Made by a program: the position numbers and the translations under genes
Origin: Nonomuraea guangzhouensis
Lineage (GTDB): Bacteria > Actinomycetota > Actinomycetes > Streptosporangiales > Streptosporangiaceae
DNA: 64,000 bases
Assembly: GCF_019396345.1 (NCBI RefSeq)
Contig: NZ_JAHKRM010000023.1
Coordinates: 62,001 to 126,000 of the forward strand
Direction: 5' to 3'
The notes under the pieces: generated by a model
Database searches by the model: none
Told to the model about the DNA's origin: nothing
The model's input: only the letters and a program-made list of their open reading frames with translations
Shown here: positions 15,084 to 23,165 of the stretch, piece after piece
How the letters are laid out: the number at the start of each line of letters is the position of its first letter
Numbering within the stretch: the first letter of the stretch is position 1

Positions 15084-16475
15084 GTGAGCCTGCACATCTA
15101 CGACACCAGCGCACGCGCCACTCGCGAATTCGTTCCGGTCGAAGCCGGCCGGGCGTCGATCTACCTGTGTGGGGCGACCGTGCAGGCTCCCCCGCACGTG
15201 GGGCACATCCGCTCAGGGGTCAACTTCGACGTGTTGCGCCGCTGGCTGCTGCGTTCGGGATATGAGGTGACGTTCTGCCGCAACGTCACCGACATCGACG
15301 ACAAGATCATCCGGGTGGCCGCCGAGGACGGCGTCCCGTGGTTCACGGTCGCCGAGCGCAACCAGCGCGCCTTCACCTGGGCGTACGACACTCTCGGCTG
15401 CCTGCCCCCGACCGTCGAGCCCCGCGCGACCGGTCACGTGCCCGAGATGATCGTCCTGATGCAGCGGCTCATCGACCGCGGCCACGCCTACGCCTCGGGT
15501 GGCGACGTCTACTTCGACGTCGTCTCCTACGAGGACCGCTACGGCACTCTGTCCAACCAGAAGCTGGCCAACATGCGGCCGGCGGCCGACACCGACGACG
15601 AGTCGTGCAAGCGCGACCCGCGCGACTTCGCCCTCTGGAAGGGCGCCAAGCCCGGCGAGCCGACCTGGCCGACCCCCTGGGGCCCCGGCCGTCCTGGCTG
15701 GCACCTGGAGTGCTCGGCCATGGCCACCAAATACCTCGAGGCGACGTTCGACATCCACGGCGGCGGCCTCGACCTGATCTTCCCGCATCATGAAAACGAG
15801 CTCGCCCAGTCCCAGGCGGCCGGTGACGGCTTCGCCCGCTACTGGATGCACAACGGCCTGGTCAAGATCGGCGCCGAGAAGATGAGCAAGTCGCTCGGCA
15901 ACTCACTGCTGATCCCGGAGATGGTGCAGAAGGTTCGCCCGGTGGAGCTGCGCTACTACCTCGCGGCACCGCACTACCGCTCGTCGATCGACTACTCGGA
16001 GGAGGCGCTGCGGGAGGCCGCGGCCGCCTACCAGCGCATCGAGGGCTTCGTGACCCGAGCCGCCGAAGTGATCCACGACGTCGACGCCGACGCCCCGCTG
16101 CCCCAGGCGTTCACCGACGCGCTCGACGACGACCTGGGCACCCCGCAGGCGCTCGCGGTCGTGCACGAGGTGGTGCGCGAGGGCAACGTGGCACTGTCCA
16201 GAGGCGACAAGGAAGCGGTGGCCCGGCTGCTGGCCGAGACCCAGAACATGCTGGACGTGCTGGGCCTCGACCCGCGTTCCCCGCAGTGGCGCTCCGCGAA
16301 GTCCGACCTCAAGCCGGTGGTCGACGCGTTGGTGGCCGTGGCGCTGGAGCAGCGCAAGGCGGCTCGGGCGCGTAAGGACTACGCTGCGGCCGACGCGATC
16401 AGGGACCAGTTGGCTGCGGCCGGGGTCACGGTGGAGGACACGCCGCACGGGGCTCGTTGGGAGCTGTCCCGCTAG
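15084..16475 (+). CDS. cysS: cysteinyl-tRNA synthetase
   Basis: This class I synthetase charges tRNA-Cys. The 463-residue protein has zinc ligands C29, C210 (WHLECSAM) and the HHENE segment (235-239), the HIGH variant PHVGHIR (37-43) and KMSKS (266-270). It starts at GTG 7 nt after a TAGCCT hexamer. Length and motifs distinguish it from the related ligase MshC of mycothiol synthesis, which lacks the anticodon-binding C-terminus. In other actinomycetes rlmB follows directly; here about 5.4 kb intervenes. Confidence 0.95.
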   Translation: MSLHIYDTSARATREFVPVEAGRASIYLCGATVQAPPHVGHIRSGVNFDVLRRWLLRSGYEVTFCRNVTDIDDKIIRVAAEDGVPWFTVAERNQRAFTWAYDTLGCLPPTVEPRATGHVPEMIVLMQRLIDRGHAYASGGDVYFDVVSYEDRYGTLSNQKLANMRPAADTDDESCKRDPRDFALWKGAKPGEPTWPTPWGPGRPGWHLECSAMATKYLEATFDIHGGGLDLIFPHHENELAQSQAAGDGFARYWMHNGLVKIGAEKMSKSLGNSLLIPEMVQKVRPVELRYYLAAPHYRSSIDYSEEALREAAAAYQRIEGFVTRAAEVIHDVDADAPLPQAFTDALDDDLGTPQALAVVHEVVREGNVALSRGDKEAVARLLAETQNMLDVLGLDPRSPQWRSAKSDLKPVVDALVAVALEQRKAARARKDYAAADAIRDQLAAAGVTVEDTPHGARWELSR

Positions 16476-16481
16476 TCCTGT

Positions 16482-16575
16482 TTTCCGCACGTGCCGCCTG
16501 GTCGCAGGTCAGCCGCTGTCGCTGATCCAGCTATCGCCGTGATCGGCGCAACTCAGGGTTCGTGACGTGCGGAAA
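16482..16575. repeat. 11-bp inverted repeat flanking 72 nt after cysS
   Basis: TTTCCGCACGT (16482-16492) is repeated inverted at 16565-16575. The two copies enclose 72 nt of non-coding sequence. It could be a terminator of large span or the remains of a small mobile unit; nothing decides between these. Confidence 0.45.
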
Positions 16576-16680
16576 GCGGGGCGGGCCCTCTCCGTAGTCC
16601 TCAACAAGATCGGCAGGTGTGCCGCCGTTTGCCGGCCCACGCCCTGGCCTGACCCGACCCCAGGCGGTCGTCGACCATTC

Positions 16681-16906
16681 GATCTTCGGCGGCACGGACC
16701 TGCTGATCATCAACCTCCGCCGGCGCACCTCGGCGGCATGCTTCGTCGGTGACCTTCGCTGGTGACCTTCGGTGGCGAGCTCCGCTGACAACCTTCACCA
16801 GTGACTTTCGGCGGCAACCCTCATCAATACCCTTCACCGACAACCTTGGCCAGCGACCTTCGGCGGCAACCTGCGCTGGCTAGCTTCGTTGGCAGCCTTC
16901 GGCGGC
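16681..16906. repeat. degenerate 13-bp tandem repeat tract
   Basis: From 16712 to 16906 the sequence divides exactly into fifteen consecutive 13-bp units with consensus RACCTTCGGCGGC and no change of register. One more unit lies at 16681-16693, separated by 18 nt. Individual units differ at 1 to 6 positions while the CTTC core and final GGC or similar are kept. A period of 13 is not a multiple of 3, and the unit shifts frame throughout, so this is not a protein repeat. The tract lies between cysS and the Ohr gene, in a 550-nt region with no gene. Confidence 0.85.
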
Positions 16907-16956
16907 GGGATTGCACGGGTGGCTGGACACAGCCTCGGTGGCACAACACGGCATCT

Positions 16957-17013
16957 CACCGCCTCGTTCGGAGCCCACTGCTTCGTTCAGAGCCCACCGC
17001 CTCGTTCTCGCCG
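16957..17013. repeat. three 19-bp tandem repeats
   Basis: Three adjacent 19-bp copies (16957, 16976, 16995) share CACYGCYTCGTTC followed by AGAGCC or a variant. They follow the 13-bp tract and end 15 nt from the Ohr stop codon. Confidence 0.7.
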
Positions 17014-17027
17014 ATGTGGCCGCTACC

Positions 17028-17462
17028 TCAAAGCGCCGAGCCATTCACTGACAGGGCGACGTCGATGTTGCCGCGTGTGGCGTTGGAGTACGGGCACACC
17101 TGATGCGCGGTGCGCACCAGACCGGCGGCCTGCTCCGGGTCCTCGATCGAGGGCAGCGTGATGTCCATCTCGACTCCGAGCTTGAACGTGCCGTCGGCGT
17201 TCGGGATCAGCATGACCTTGGCGTCCACAGCCGCGTCCCCAGCCTTCAGTCCCTGTCGTTGCCCGACCATCGTCAGGACGGTCGAGAAGCAGGCGGCATA
17301 GCCGACCGCGAACAGTTGCTCCGGATTTGTCCCGTCGCCATCTCCACCCAGTTCCTTCGGCTGACGCAGGTTCACGTCCAGCATCCCGTCGCTGGAACGC
17401 CCATGCCCGTGCGCCCGGCCGCCGGTCACCTGAGCCTGCGCGGTGTAGAGCGGTTTCGTCAT
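17028..17462 (-). CDS. Ohr-type organic hydroperoxide resistance protein (OsmC family)
   Basis: This thiol peroxidase reduces organic and fatty-acid hydroperoxides. The 144-residue protein has the reactive cysteines C58 (GYAACF) and C123 (CPYS) plus the conserved E48 before the first Cys, marking the Ohr rather than OsmC subgroup. The ATG at 17462 follows GAGGAGG. It is divergent from the LLM oxidoreductase, and an inverted-repeat operator lies between them. Lipoyl or mycothiol reductants are possible partners (inference). Confidence 0.9.
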   Translation of the reverse strand: MTKPLYTAQAQVTGGRAHGHGRSSDGMLDVNLRQPKELGGDGDGTNPEQLFAVGYAACFSTVLTMVGQRQGLKAGDAAVDAKVMLIPNADGTFKLGVEMDITLPSIEDPEQAAGLVRTAHQVCPYSNATRGNIDVALSVNGSAL

Positions 17463-17502
17463 TTCAGAGTCCTCCTCGTTGATTTCTCGAAAGTGAATCA
17501 TA

Positions 17503-17522
17503 GACTTCAAAAACAGGAAGTC
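17503..17522. promoter_or_regulatory. GACTTC-N8-GAAGTC operator, shared with hxlR promoter
   Basis: Six-bp inverted arms flank AAAAACAG in the divergent region between the Ohr and LLM genes. The core TTCARAAACAGGAAG recurs at 19442-19456 in front of the HxlR gene (only the R position differs). Two matching sites at the edges of one gene set argue for control by that HxlR regulator. Confidence 0.65.
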
Positions 17523-17564
17523 AATGATCTAAGATCCGGTTGCGATCACTTCACTGGAGGAACC

Positions 17565-18542
17565 ATGGCGACACTGAAGGTCGGCTTCCTGCTGCCGACA
17601 CGTGACTGGATCGTTCTGGGCGATCGGGAGCCGTCCGCGCTGATCGAGCAGGCACGACTGGCCGAAGATCTCGGCTTCGACTCCGTTTGGGCTGGTGACA
17701 GCCCCGTGACCCGCCCCCGCGCAGATCCGCTGATGCTCCTGTCCGCGCTGGCCGCCGTGACGGAACGGGTGACCCTCGGCACGGCCGTGCTCCTGCCCGC
17801 CTTACGCCATCCGATCCTGCTGGCTCACCAGCTCGCCACGCTGGACCGGATCTCCGACGGACGCCTCATCGCCGGGATGGGCGCCGGATTCCCACATCCG
17901 AACACCGAGGCTCAGTGCGAAGCGCTCGGCATCGAGTTCAAGCGCCGTGTCAGCCGTACCGAAGAGTCGATCGACGTGATGCGGCAATTGTGGGCAGGTG
18001 CGACGGTGTCGCACCGGGGGACGCACTTCGCCTTCCACGACGTGACGCTGGAACCCAAGCCCGCACAGGCAGGAGGGCCGCCGATCTGGTTGGCGGGAAG
18101 CGGCGCGGCTGCGCTGCGGCGCGTGGGACGACTGGCTGACGGGTGGCTCCCTTATCCGCCGACAAGCCAGATGTACGCGGATGAATGGGGCGTGGTCCAG
18201 GAGATGGCACGCCTGCGCGACCCTGCGTCAGGCGAGGCGGCGGCTCGTTCGGTCACGCCCGCGTTGTATGCGACGGTCTGTCTCGATGATGAGCCTGAGA
18301 GGGCGCGAGATCGGATGCGGAGCAGTATTGAGCGGTACTACAACGTGCCGCTCGAGTTCATCGAGTCCATTCAGGCCACGTTCGCGGGGCCTGCGGATGA
18401 TGCGGTCGATTGGCTGAACTCGTATGCGTTGGCTGGGGTGCGGCATGTGGTGATCCGGTTCGCGGTCGATGACTATCGCGGGGCCTTGGAGGAGTTCGCC
18501 GAGCGGGTGCTGCCGCGGCTTCACGTGGGGGTGGGTTCGTGA
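17565..18542 (+). CDS. LLM-class flavin-dependent oxidoreductase
   Basis: This 325-residue luciferase-like (beta/alpha)8 enzyme uses FMN or F420. Family patterns are the N-terminal VGFLLPTRDWIVLG, DSVWAGDSP, LGTAVLLPALRHP and LIAGMGAGFPHPN. The substrate is unknown; such proteins oxidise or reduce small organics. The ATG follows GGAGG by 4 nt. The stop overlaps the alpha/beta hydrolase start (GTGA), so the two are coupled. Confidence 0.88.
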   Translation: MATLKVGFLLPTRDWIVLGDREPSALIEQARLAEDLGFDSVWAGDSPVTRPRADPLMLLSALAAVTERVTLGTAVLLPALRHPILLAHQLATLDRISDGRLIAGMGAGFPHPNTEAQCEALGIEFKRRVSRTEESIDVMRQLWAGATVSHRGTHFAFHDVTLEPKPAQAGGPPIWLAGSGAAALRRVGRLADGWLPYPPTSQMYADEWGVVQEMARLRDPASGEAAARSVTPALYATVCLDDEPERARDRMRSSIERYYNVPLEFIESIQATFAGPADDAVDWLNSYALAGVRHVVIRFAVDDYRGALEEFAERVLPRLHVGVGS

Positions 18543-19468
18543 CCACCTTTGTGCTGGTTGCCGGCGCTTGGCATGGTCCCTGGGCTTGGGATCGCGTCGT
18601 TCCGTTGCTCGGACGCGCCGGAGCGCGAACGATCGTTCCTGACCTCGCGTACGGTCGGGACGTGGGGTTGCACGACCATGTGGCACAGGTCGTCGCCGCC
18701 CTCGACGCCGGCACCGGCACCGGCACCGGCACCGGCAGGGGTACGGGTACGGGCTCCGGCTCAGGCACGGGTACGGGCTCCGGCACCAACGCCAACACGG
18801 GTGTGGGCACCGGTACAGGCACCGGTCCTGAGACGCGTCAGAATGCTGGCGTTCGCGGGGGCCGCTACGACACTGACATTCGTGAGCCCCGGCATGCGGC
18901 TGATGCGCATGTTGGTGGAGGTGTTGTGCTGGTTGGGCACAGCTACGCGGGGTTGGTCGTGCGGCAGGCAGCCGATCTTCGTCCCGAACGCATAGATCAT
19001 GTGATCATGGTCGATGGCTGGGCCGGGGCGGATGGGGACAGCATGTTCAGCCTGGCTCCCGAAGGGTTCGTGAAGTTCGTCCAGGATTCGGCGGAGCTCA
19101 TCGGTCAGGGGGCCTCGGCTCGTACCTCCGCCGGAAGTGAGCCTGATGGCTGGCAGGTGCCCGCGCCCGCGCCGGCGCTCTTCGGCATCACCGATCCGGA
19201 CGAAGCCCAGTGGCTTCAGGAACGGTTGCGTCCGCAGCCGCTGCGTACCTTCACCGAAGGTACGCGCCTGACCGGAGCCGTCGATCGGATCCCTGGGACG
19301 GCGGTCTACTGCAGGCCGCGGACTTTTGCCTTCGACAAGTTCGCCGAGGCGGTCGGGTATCGGACCGTCGCTCTGGATGGGCCGCATGATGTGATGCTCA
19401 CTGATCCGGGTGCTGTTGCTGACGTACTTATGAGTACGAGATTCAGAAACAGGAAGCTCGAAGCTTAG
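18539..19468 (+). CDS. alpha/beta hydrolase with Gly-Thr repeat insertion
   Basis: The 309-residue protein has an EstC/RsbQ-like alpha/beta-hydrolase start (FVLVAGAWHGPWAWDRVVP), the nucleophile elbow GHSYAG (Ser135) and a late GPHDVMLTDP with the probable catalytic His. Residues 57-97 are almost pure Gly/Thr/Ser, encoded by a hexanucleotide repeat, and sit between strand 4-type and nucleophile-strand regions. Relatives I know of have only a short loop there. The frame is open throughout, so the enzyme may tolerate the insert. It starts at GTG coupled to the LLM gene. Confidence 0.8.
   Translation: MTTFVLVAGAWHGPWAWDRVVPLLGRAGARTIVPDLAYGRDVGLHDHVAQVVAALDAGTGTGTGTGRGTGTGSGSGTGTGSGTNANTGVGTGTGTGPETRQNAGVRGGRYDTDIREPRHAADAHVGGGVVLVGHSYAGLVVRQAADLRPERIDHVIMVDGWAGADGDSMFSLAPEGFVKFVQDSAELIGQGASARTSAGSEPDGWQVPAPAPALFGITDPDEAQWLQERLRPQPLRTFTEGTRLTGAVDRIPGTAVYCRPRTFAFDKFAEAVGYRTVALDGPHDVMLTDPGAVADVLMSTRFRNRKLEA
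18707..18829 (+). repeat. GGCACC/GGTACG hexanucleotide microsatellite inside hydrolase gene
   Basis: Runs of GGCACC, then GGTACG, GGCTCC and related hexamers extend for about 120 nt in frame, encoding alternating Gly-Thr or Gly-Ser. Copy number changes in multiples of 6 would keep the frame. Confidence 0.85.
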
Positions 19469-19471
19469 AAT
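19442..19471 (+). promoter_or_regulatory. hxlR promoter with operator copy 2
   Basis: TTCAGAAACAGGAAG (19442-19456) matches the site at 17506-17520. A TAGAAT -10 hexamer (19466-19471) ends 6 nt before the GTG of the HxlR gene. The operator covers the expected -35 position, as for an autorepressor, and lies inside the end of the hydrolase gene. Confidence 0.6.
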
Positions 19472-19477
19472 GTTGAA

Positions 19478-20158
19478 GTGGATCAGCGAACGTACAACCA
19501 GTTCTGTGCCACTGCCCGGACCCTGGACATCGTCGGCGAGCGGTGGACGCTGCTGCTCGTGCGCGAGCTGCTGACCGGGCCGAAACGGTTCGGGGATCTG
19601 CAGCACAGCCTTCGCGGACTGGGCACCGGGCTGCTGGCGGCGCGGATGAAGCATCTCGAGCGCGAGGGGCTGGTGCGCAAGGTCGTGCTGCCTGCGCCGG
19701 CGCGTACTCCTGCCTACGCCCTGACCGAAGCCGGTGAGGAGTTGGGGCCCGCGGTGCTGGCTCTGGCGCGGTGGGGCATGAAGTGGGCGATGGGGGAGCG
19801 TCGCGAAGGGGAGGCGTTTCAAGCAGGGTGGGCGGTGCTGGCGTTGCGGGCCGGCTTTGATCCGGAGGCGGCGGTGGGGATGCGGACGGTGTACGAGTTC
19901 CGGGTCTCCGATGAGGTTTTTCACGCTCGGATCGACGACGGGACGATCGAGACGGTACACGGGCCCGCTCAGCGGCCGGATGCGGTTATTGAGATGGATG
20001 ACGATGTTCTGGTGGAGATGGGGGAGGGGAAGACGACGTTTGGTGACGCGATCAAGAGTGGGGCTGCTCGGGCATTTGGTGATCTTCCGGCTTTGGGGAG
20101 GTTGCACGGGCTGTTCCGGTTCCCTCAGCCGGAGGCTCGGACGGGTGGGCATTCGTAA
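19478..20158 (+). CDS. HxlR-family regulator with SCP2-like C-terminal domain
   Basis: The 226-residue protein has an HxlR winged helix (about 9-95: CATARTLDIVGERWTLLLVR, then LGTGLLAARMKHLEREGLV). About 120 further residues resemble an SCP2/sterol-carrier fold (DAVIEMDDDVLVEMGEGKTT). Two-domain HxlR-SCP2 regulators are frequent in actinomycetes; the second domain may bind a lipophilic effector. It starts at GTG with an apparent leaderless promoter overlapping an operator copy. It is the likely controller of the Ohr, LLM and hydrolase genes. Confidence 0.85.
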   Translation: MDQRTYNQFCATARTLDIVGERWTLLLVRELLTGPKRFGDLQHSLRGLGTGLLAARMKHLEREGLVRKVVLPAPARTPAYALTEAGEELGPAVLALARWGMKWAMGERREGEAFQAGWAVLALRAGFDPEAAVGMRTVYEFRVSDEVFHARIDDGTIETVHGPAQRPDAVIEMDDDVLVEMGEGKTTFGDAIKSGAARAFGDLPALGRLHGLFRFPQPEARTGGHS

Positions 20159-20438
20159 CTGGGGGCTCGGGGATTAGTCGGGTGGTTCGCTACTTGTGAC
20201 TCGGGGCCTGTGGTGTGTTGCTTGGCTGCTCCGCGTACTTCGTGAATTCTGGCATTTCGGGCGACGGACACCCGTACGGACTCTTCACACCTCGTGGTGG
20301 CATAGTGGGGCCTCGGCGCCGCGCGGTCAGGCATCGGGCGGCCCGCAAGCCGGCGTTTCGGGATCCGGGCGATTCGTACGCCACGGTAGGAAGCGCCGTA
20401 CCCCGTGACTTGCTGGGCGCGCGATCGGAGAGCGACGG

Positions 20439-21635
20439 ATGCCGGCTGGACTGATCGCGCTGGCACTCGGCGGGTTCGGCATCGGTCTGACGGAGTTCTT
20501 GATCGCCGGGCTGTTGCCGCAGGTGGCGTCGAGTCTCGCGGTGTCCGAGGCGGCAGCGGGCTGGCTGATCTCCGGGTACGCGTTGAGTGTCGCGATCGGT
20601 GCGATCGCGCTGACCGCGGCGACGGCGCGACTGCCTCGCAAGGGGATCCTGGTCGGTCTGGTGGCGTTGTTCGTCATCGGCAATCTGTTGTCCGCTGTCG
20701 CGCCGAATTATCTGGTGATGCTGCTTGGGCGGATCGTTGCGGCGTTATGTCATGGTTCGTTCTTCGGGATCGGCTCGCTGGTCGCCCGCAGTCTGGTCGC
20801 GCCGGAGAAGAAGGCCCGCGCGGTGGCGGTCATGTTCGCCGGGCTGACGGTGGCGAACGTGCTGGGCGTGCCGTTCGGCGCGCTGGTCGGTGAACGCTGG
20901 GGCTGGAGAGCGGCCTTCTGGGCAGTCACCGGGATCGGCGTGCTCGCTCTGGCGGGAATCGCCGCTCTTGTCCCCGGCTGGGCGGGAGAGGCGCGGCCGC
21001 CCGGCCGCTCCGCTCCGGTAGCGCCCAGCGGCTTGCGGGCGCAGTTTCGTGCGTTCCGGTCTTGGCAGGTCTGGCTGACCCTGACGGCCACCGCGCTCAG
21101 CTATGGCGGGATGTTCGGTGCGTTCAGCTACATCGCCTACACGTTCATCGAGGTCGGCGGCTTCTCCTCGGCGGATGTCGCCTGGTTGCTGATGGTGTAC
21201 GGCATCGGTCTGGTCGTCGGGAACCTGATCGGCGGGCGTGCGGCCGACCGTGACCGTGACCGCGCCTTGGTCCTCGCCCTGCTCGGACTCACCATCACCC
21301 TGGCCGTGTTCGGTCTGCTGGCCGGCAGTGCCATCGCGTCGGTGATCCTGGTGTTTTTGATGGGGCTGTTCGGGTTCGCCAGCGTCCCCGGCATGATCAT
21401 TCGCGTCACCGACCTCGCGCAGGGGGCGGCGCTGGCCGCCAGCGCCAACGTGTCCGCGTCCAACGTCGGCAACGCCCTTGGCGCCTGGCTCGGGGGTCTG
21501 GCCATCACCGCGGGCCTCGGCTATGCCGCGCCGCTCTACGTCGGCGCCGGCATTGCTCTGACCTCGGTCATCGTCATGATCGTTGCCGCACGCCAAGCTA
21601 GGTCGCCCGCGCAGCGGACCGGCCACTACATGTGA
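20439..21635 (+). CDS. MFS efflux transporter (DHA1-type, 12 TM)
   Basis: The 398-residue permease has twelve hydrophobic segments and the pattern of AraJ/NepI-like drug exporters: GFGIGLTEFLIAGLLPQ in TM1 and motif A-like sequence in the 2-3 loop (AATARLPRKGILV). It probably exports small organics by proton antiport. The ATG follows a weak GGAGAG. The 280 nt before it contain no recognisable gene. It could act with the preceding redox genes in detoxification, though no operator copy was seen here. Confidence 0.85.
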   Translation: MPAGLIALALGGFGIGLTEFLIAGLLPQVASSLAVSEAAAGWLISGYALSVAIGAIALTAATARLPRKGILVGLVALFVIGNLLSAVAPNYLVMLLGRIVAALCHGSFFGIGSLVARSLVAPEKKARAVAVMFAGLTVANVLGVPFGALVGERWGWRAAFWAVTGIGVLALAGIAALVPGWAGEARPPGRSAPVAPSGLRAQFRAFRSWQVWLTLTATALSYGGMFGAFSYIAYTFIEVGGFSSADVAWLLMVYGIGLVVGNLIGGRAADRDRDRALVLALLGLTITLAVFGLLAGSAIASVILVFLMGLFGFASVPGMIIRVTDLAQGAALAASANVSASNVGNALGAWLGGLAITAGLGYAAPLYVGAGIALTSVIVMIVAARQARSPAQRTGHYM

Positions 21636-21839
21636 ATGAAAGCTGTCGCGAACCTTGCGGTCGACACTGGGGTGTCTTGAGCTTGCGTTCACGGTCCGTC
21701 GTCCCCCCAGACCCGAGCCGGCCACGGTGTCCAGCCGCAGTTGTCCTCTTGGTGCCGGTCGTGCAGCTCTGGCACCCGTACGAGAGCGTGTGCTTGGGTT
21801 GTGATCTTTAGCGAGGCGTGAGGTGGGTGGTGGCCCGAG

Positions 21840-21845
21840 TACCCT
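21840..21845 (+). promoter_or_regulatory. -10 element TACCCT (leaderless, rlmB)
   Basis: The hexamer ends 7 nt before the rlmB ATG; no ribosome site lies between. The 204 nt before it hold no gene. Confidence 0.5.
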
Positions 21846-21852
21846 TAATGCC

Positions 21853-22812
21853 ATGGCAGCTGGGGGTAGGGCATCGGGCAGGCCCGCGAAGAAGAAGGGC
21901 CCGTCCAAGGGCACCGGTGGGCAGGGTCGCCGCGGGCTCGAGGGCAGGGGCTCCACCCCGCCTGCTGAAATGCGTCACTGGTACAAGGACAAGGCGCGTG
22001 CCGAGCGGGTCGCCCGTGAGGAGCGGGGTGGGCAGCGGCCTGGCCCGGCGCGGCAGCGACGTTCCGAGGACGCGCCCGAATACATCGGTGGACGCAACCC
22101 GGTGCTCGAGGCGCTGGTCGCCGGGGTGCCGGCCAACGCGCTTTATGTCGCGCAGCGCATCGAGAGCGATGACCGCGTACGCGACGCGATCAAGGTCGCG
22201 ACGGCGCGGGGCATCGCGCTGCTCGAATCGACCCGCGAAAAGCTTGACCGGCTCACTGAGGGCGCCGTTCACCAGGGGGTCGTGCTCCAGATCCCCGCGT
22301 ACGACTACGCGCACCCGTCCGAACTGGTCGAATTGGCGCAGGACGCGGCAGAAGTGCCGTTGGTCATAGCGCTCGACGGGGTCACCGATCCGCGCAATCT
22401 AGGCGCCATCGCGCGCTCGGCGACTGCTTTCGGCGCGCACGGCATGCTGATTCCGTCGCGGCGTTCGGCCGGGGTGACGGGCGGGGCGTGGAAGACGTCC
22501 GCGGGCACGCTGGCCAACCTGCGCGTGGCGCGGGCGGCCAACCTCACGGCGGCGCTGCGGGAGTATCGGGAAGCTGGACTGTTCGTGATCGGGCTCGATG
22601 GCGAGGGCAGTGCGGACATCGGTGATGTCGACCTGCTGGGCGAGCCGTTGGTGGTCGTGGTGGGTTCCGAGGGCAAGGGGCTGTCGCGGCTGGTGCGGGA
22701 GCACTGCGACGTTGTGGCACGGATTCCTATGCGGGCGGCTGCGGAGTCGTTGAACGCGGGGGTGGCGGCTGGCGTGGCGTTGTACGAGGTGGCTCGTCAT
22801 CGGCGCCGTTGA
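21853..22812 (+). CDS. rlmB: 23S rRNA 2'-O-ribose methyltransferase RlmB (SpoU family)
   Basis: The enzyme methylates G2251-equivalent ribose in the 23S peptidyl-transferase centre. The 319-residue protein has a basic Gly-rich N-terminal extension usual in actinomycetes, the substrate-binding domain beginning IGGRNPVLEAL, and the SPOUT knot motifs DPRNLGAIARSATAFG, VVVGSEGKGLSRLV and AAESLNAGVAAGVALYE. The chosen ATG is the first in frame after a TACCCT hexamer. A tRNA-Thr gene follows 21 nt later. Confidence 0.94.
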   Translation: MAAGGRASGRPAKKKGPSKGTGGQGRRGLEGRGSTPPAEMRHWYKDKARAERVAREERGGQRPGPARQRRSEDAPEYIGGRNPVLEALVAGVPANALYVAQRIESDDRVRDAIKVATARGIALLESTREKLDRLTEGAVHQGVVLQIPAYDYAHPSELVELAQDAAEVPLVIALDGVTDPRNLGAIARSATAFGAHGMLIPSRRSAGVTGGAWKTSAGTLANLRVARAANLTAALREYREAGLFVIGLDGEGSADIGDVDLLGEPLVVVVGSEGKGLSRLVREHCDVVARIPMRAAAESLNAGVAAGVALYEVARHRRR

Positions 22813-22833
22813 CCGTCTACACTGATAGGCCGC

Positions 22834-22906
22834 GCCGACGTAGCTCAATCGGCAGAGCATCTGTCTTGTAAACAGAAGGTCAGGGGTTCGATTCCCCTCG
22901 TCGGCT
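22834..22906 (+). tRNA. tRNA-Thr (anticodon TGT)
   Basis: The 73-nt cloverleaf has acceptor GCCGACG/CGTCGGC with discriminator T, D-arm GCTC...GAGC, anticodon stem TCTGT/ACAGA with loop CTTGTAA (anticodon TGT at 22867-22869), and T-arm AGGGG TTCGATT CCCCT. CCA is not encoded. It is followed by a hairpin and marks the change from core to accessory genes. Confidence 0.96.
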
Positions 22907-22916
22907 CTGCAACTGA

Positions 22917-22953
22917 AAGGCCCCTGAACAGGCATTACGCCGTCAGGGGCCTT
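22917..22953 (+). terminator. hairpin terminator after tRNA-Thr
   Basis: AAGGCCCCTGA pairs perfectly with TCAGGGGCCTT across a 15-nt loop, followed by CTGCTTT. Confidence 0.8.
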
Positions 22954-23165
22954 CTGCTTTCCGACCTTCAACCGGTGTCTTCGGTGTCTGTGGGAGCCAC
23001 CGGGGTCTGTTTCCCCAGGAGAGCGCTGGAAATGGCTTCGGTCGCGGAGCGGCGGTCTCCCTCCAGCAGGTGTAACGGCACCGTCGGATATCAGAACTCT
23101 CCGAATACCTCCGGGTGGAGCGGCATAGATAGCCGCTTGCTTGGTCGCGGACACGCTTGGACGCG

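Noticed and set aside
16681..16906. Possible CRISPR array
   Set aside because: Units are 13 bp, directly adjacent, with no unique spacers and no cas genes nearby.
22834..22906. tRNA-Thr as attachment site of an integrated element
   Set aside because: No second copy of the tRNA 3' end was seen downstream and no integrase gene is present in the window.
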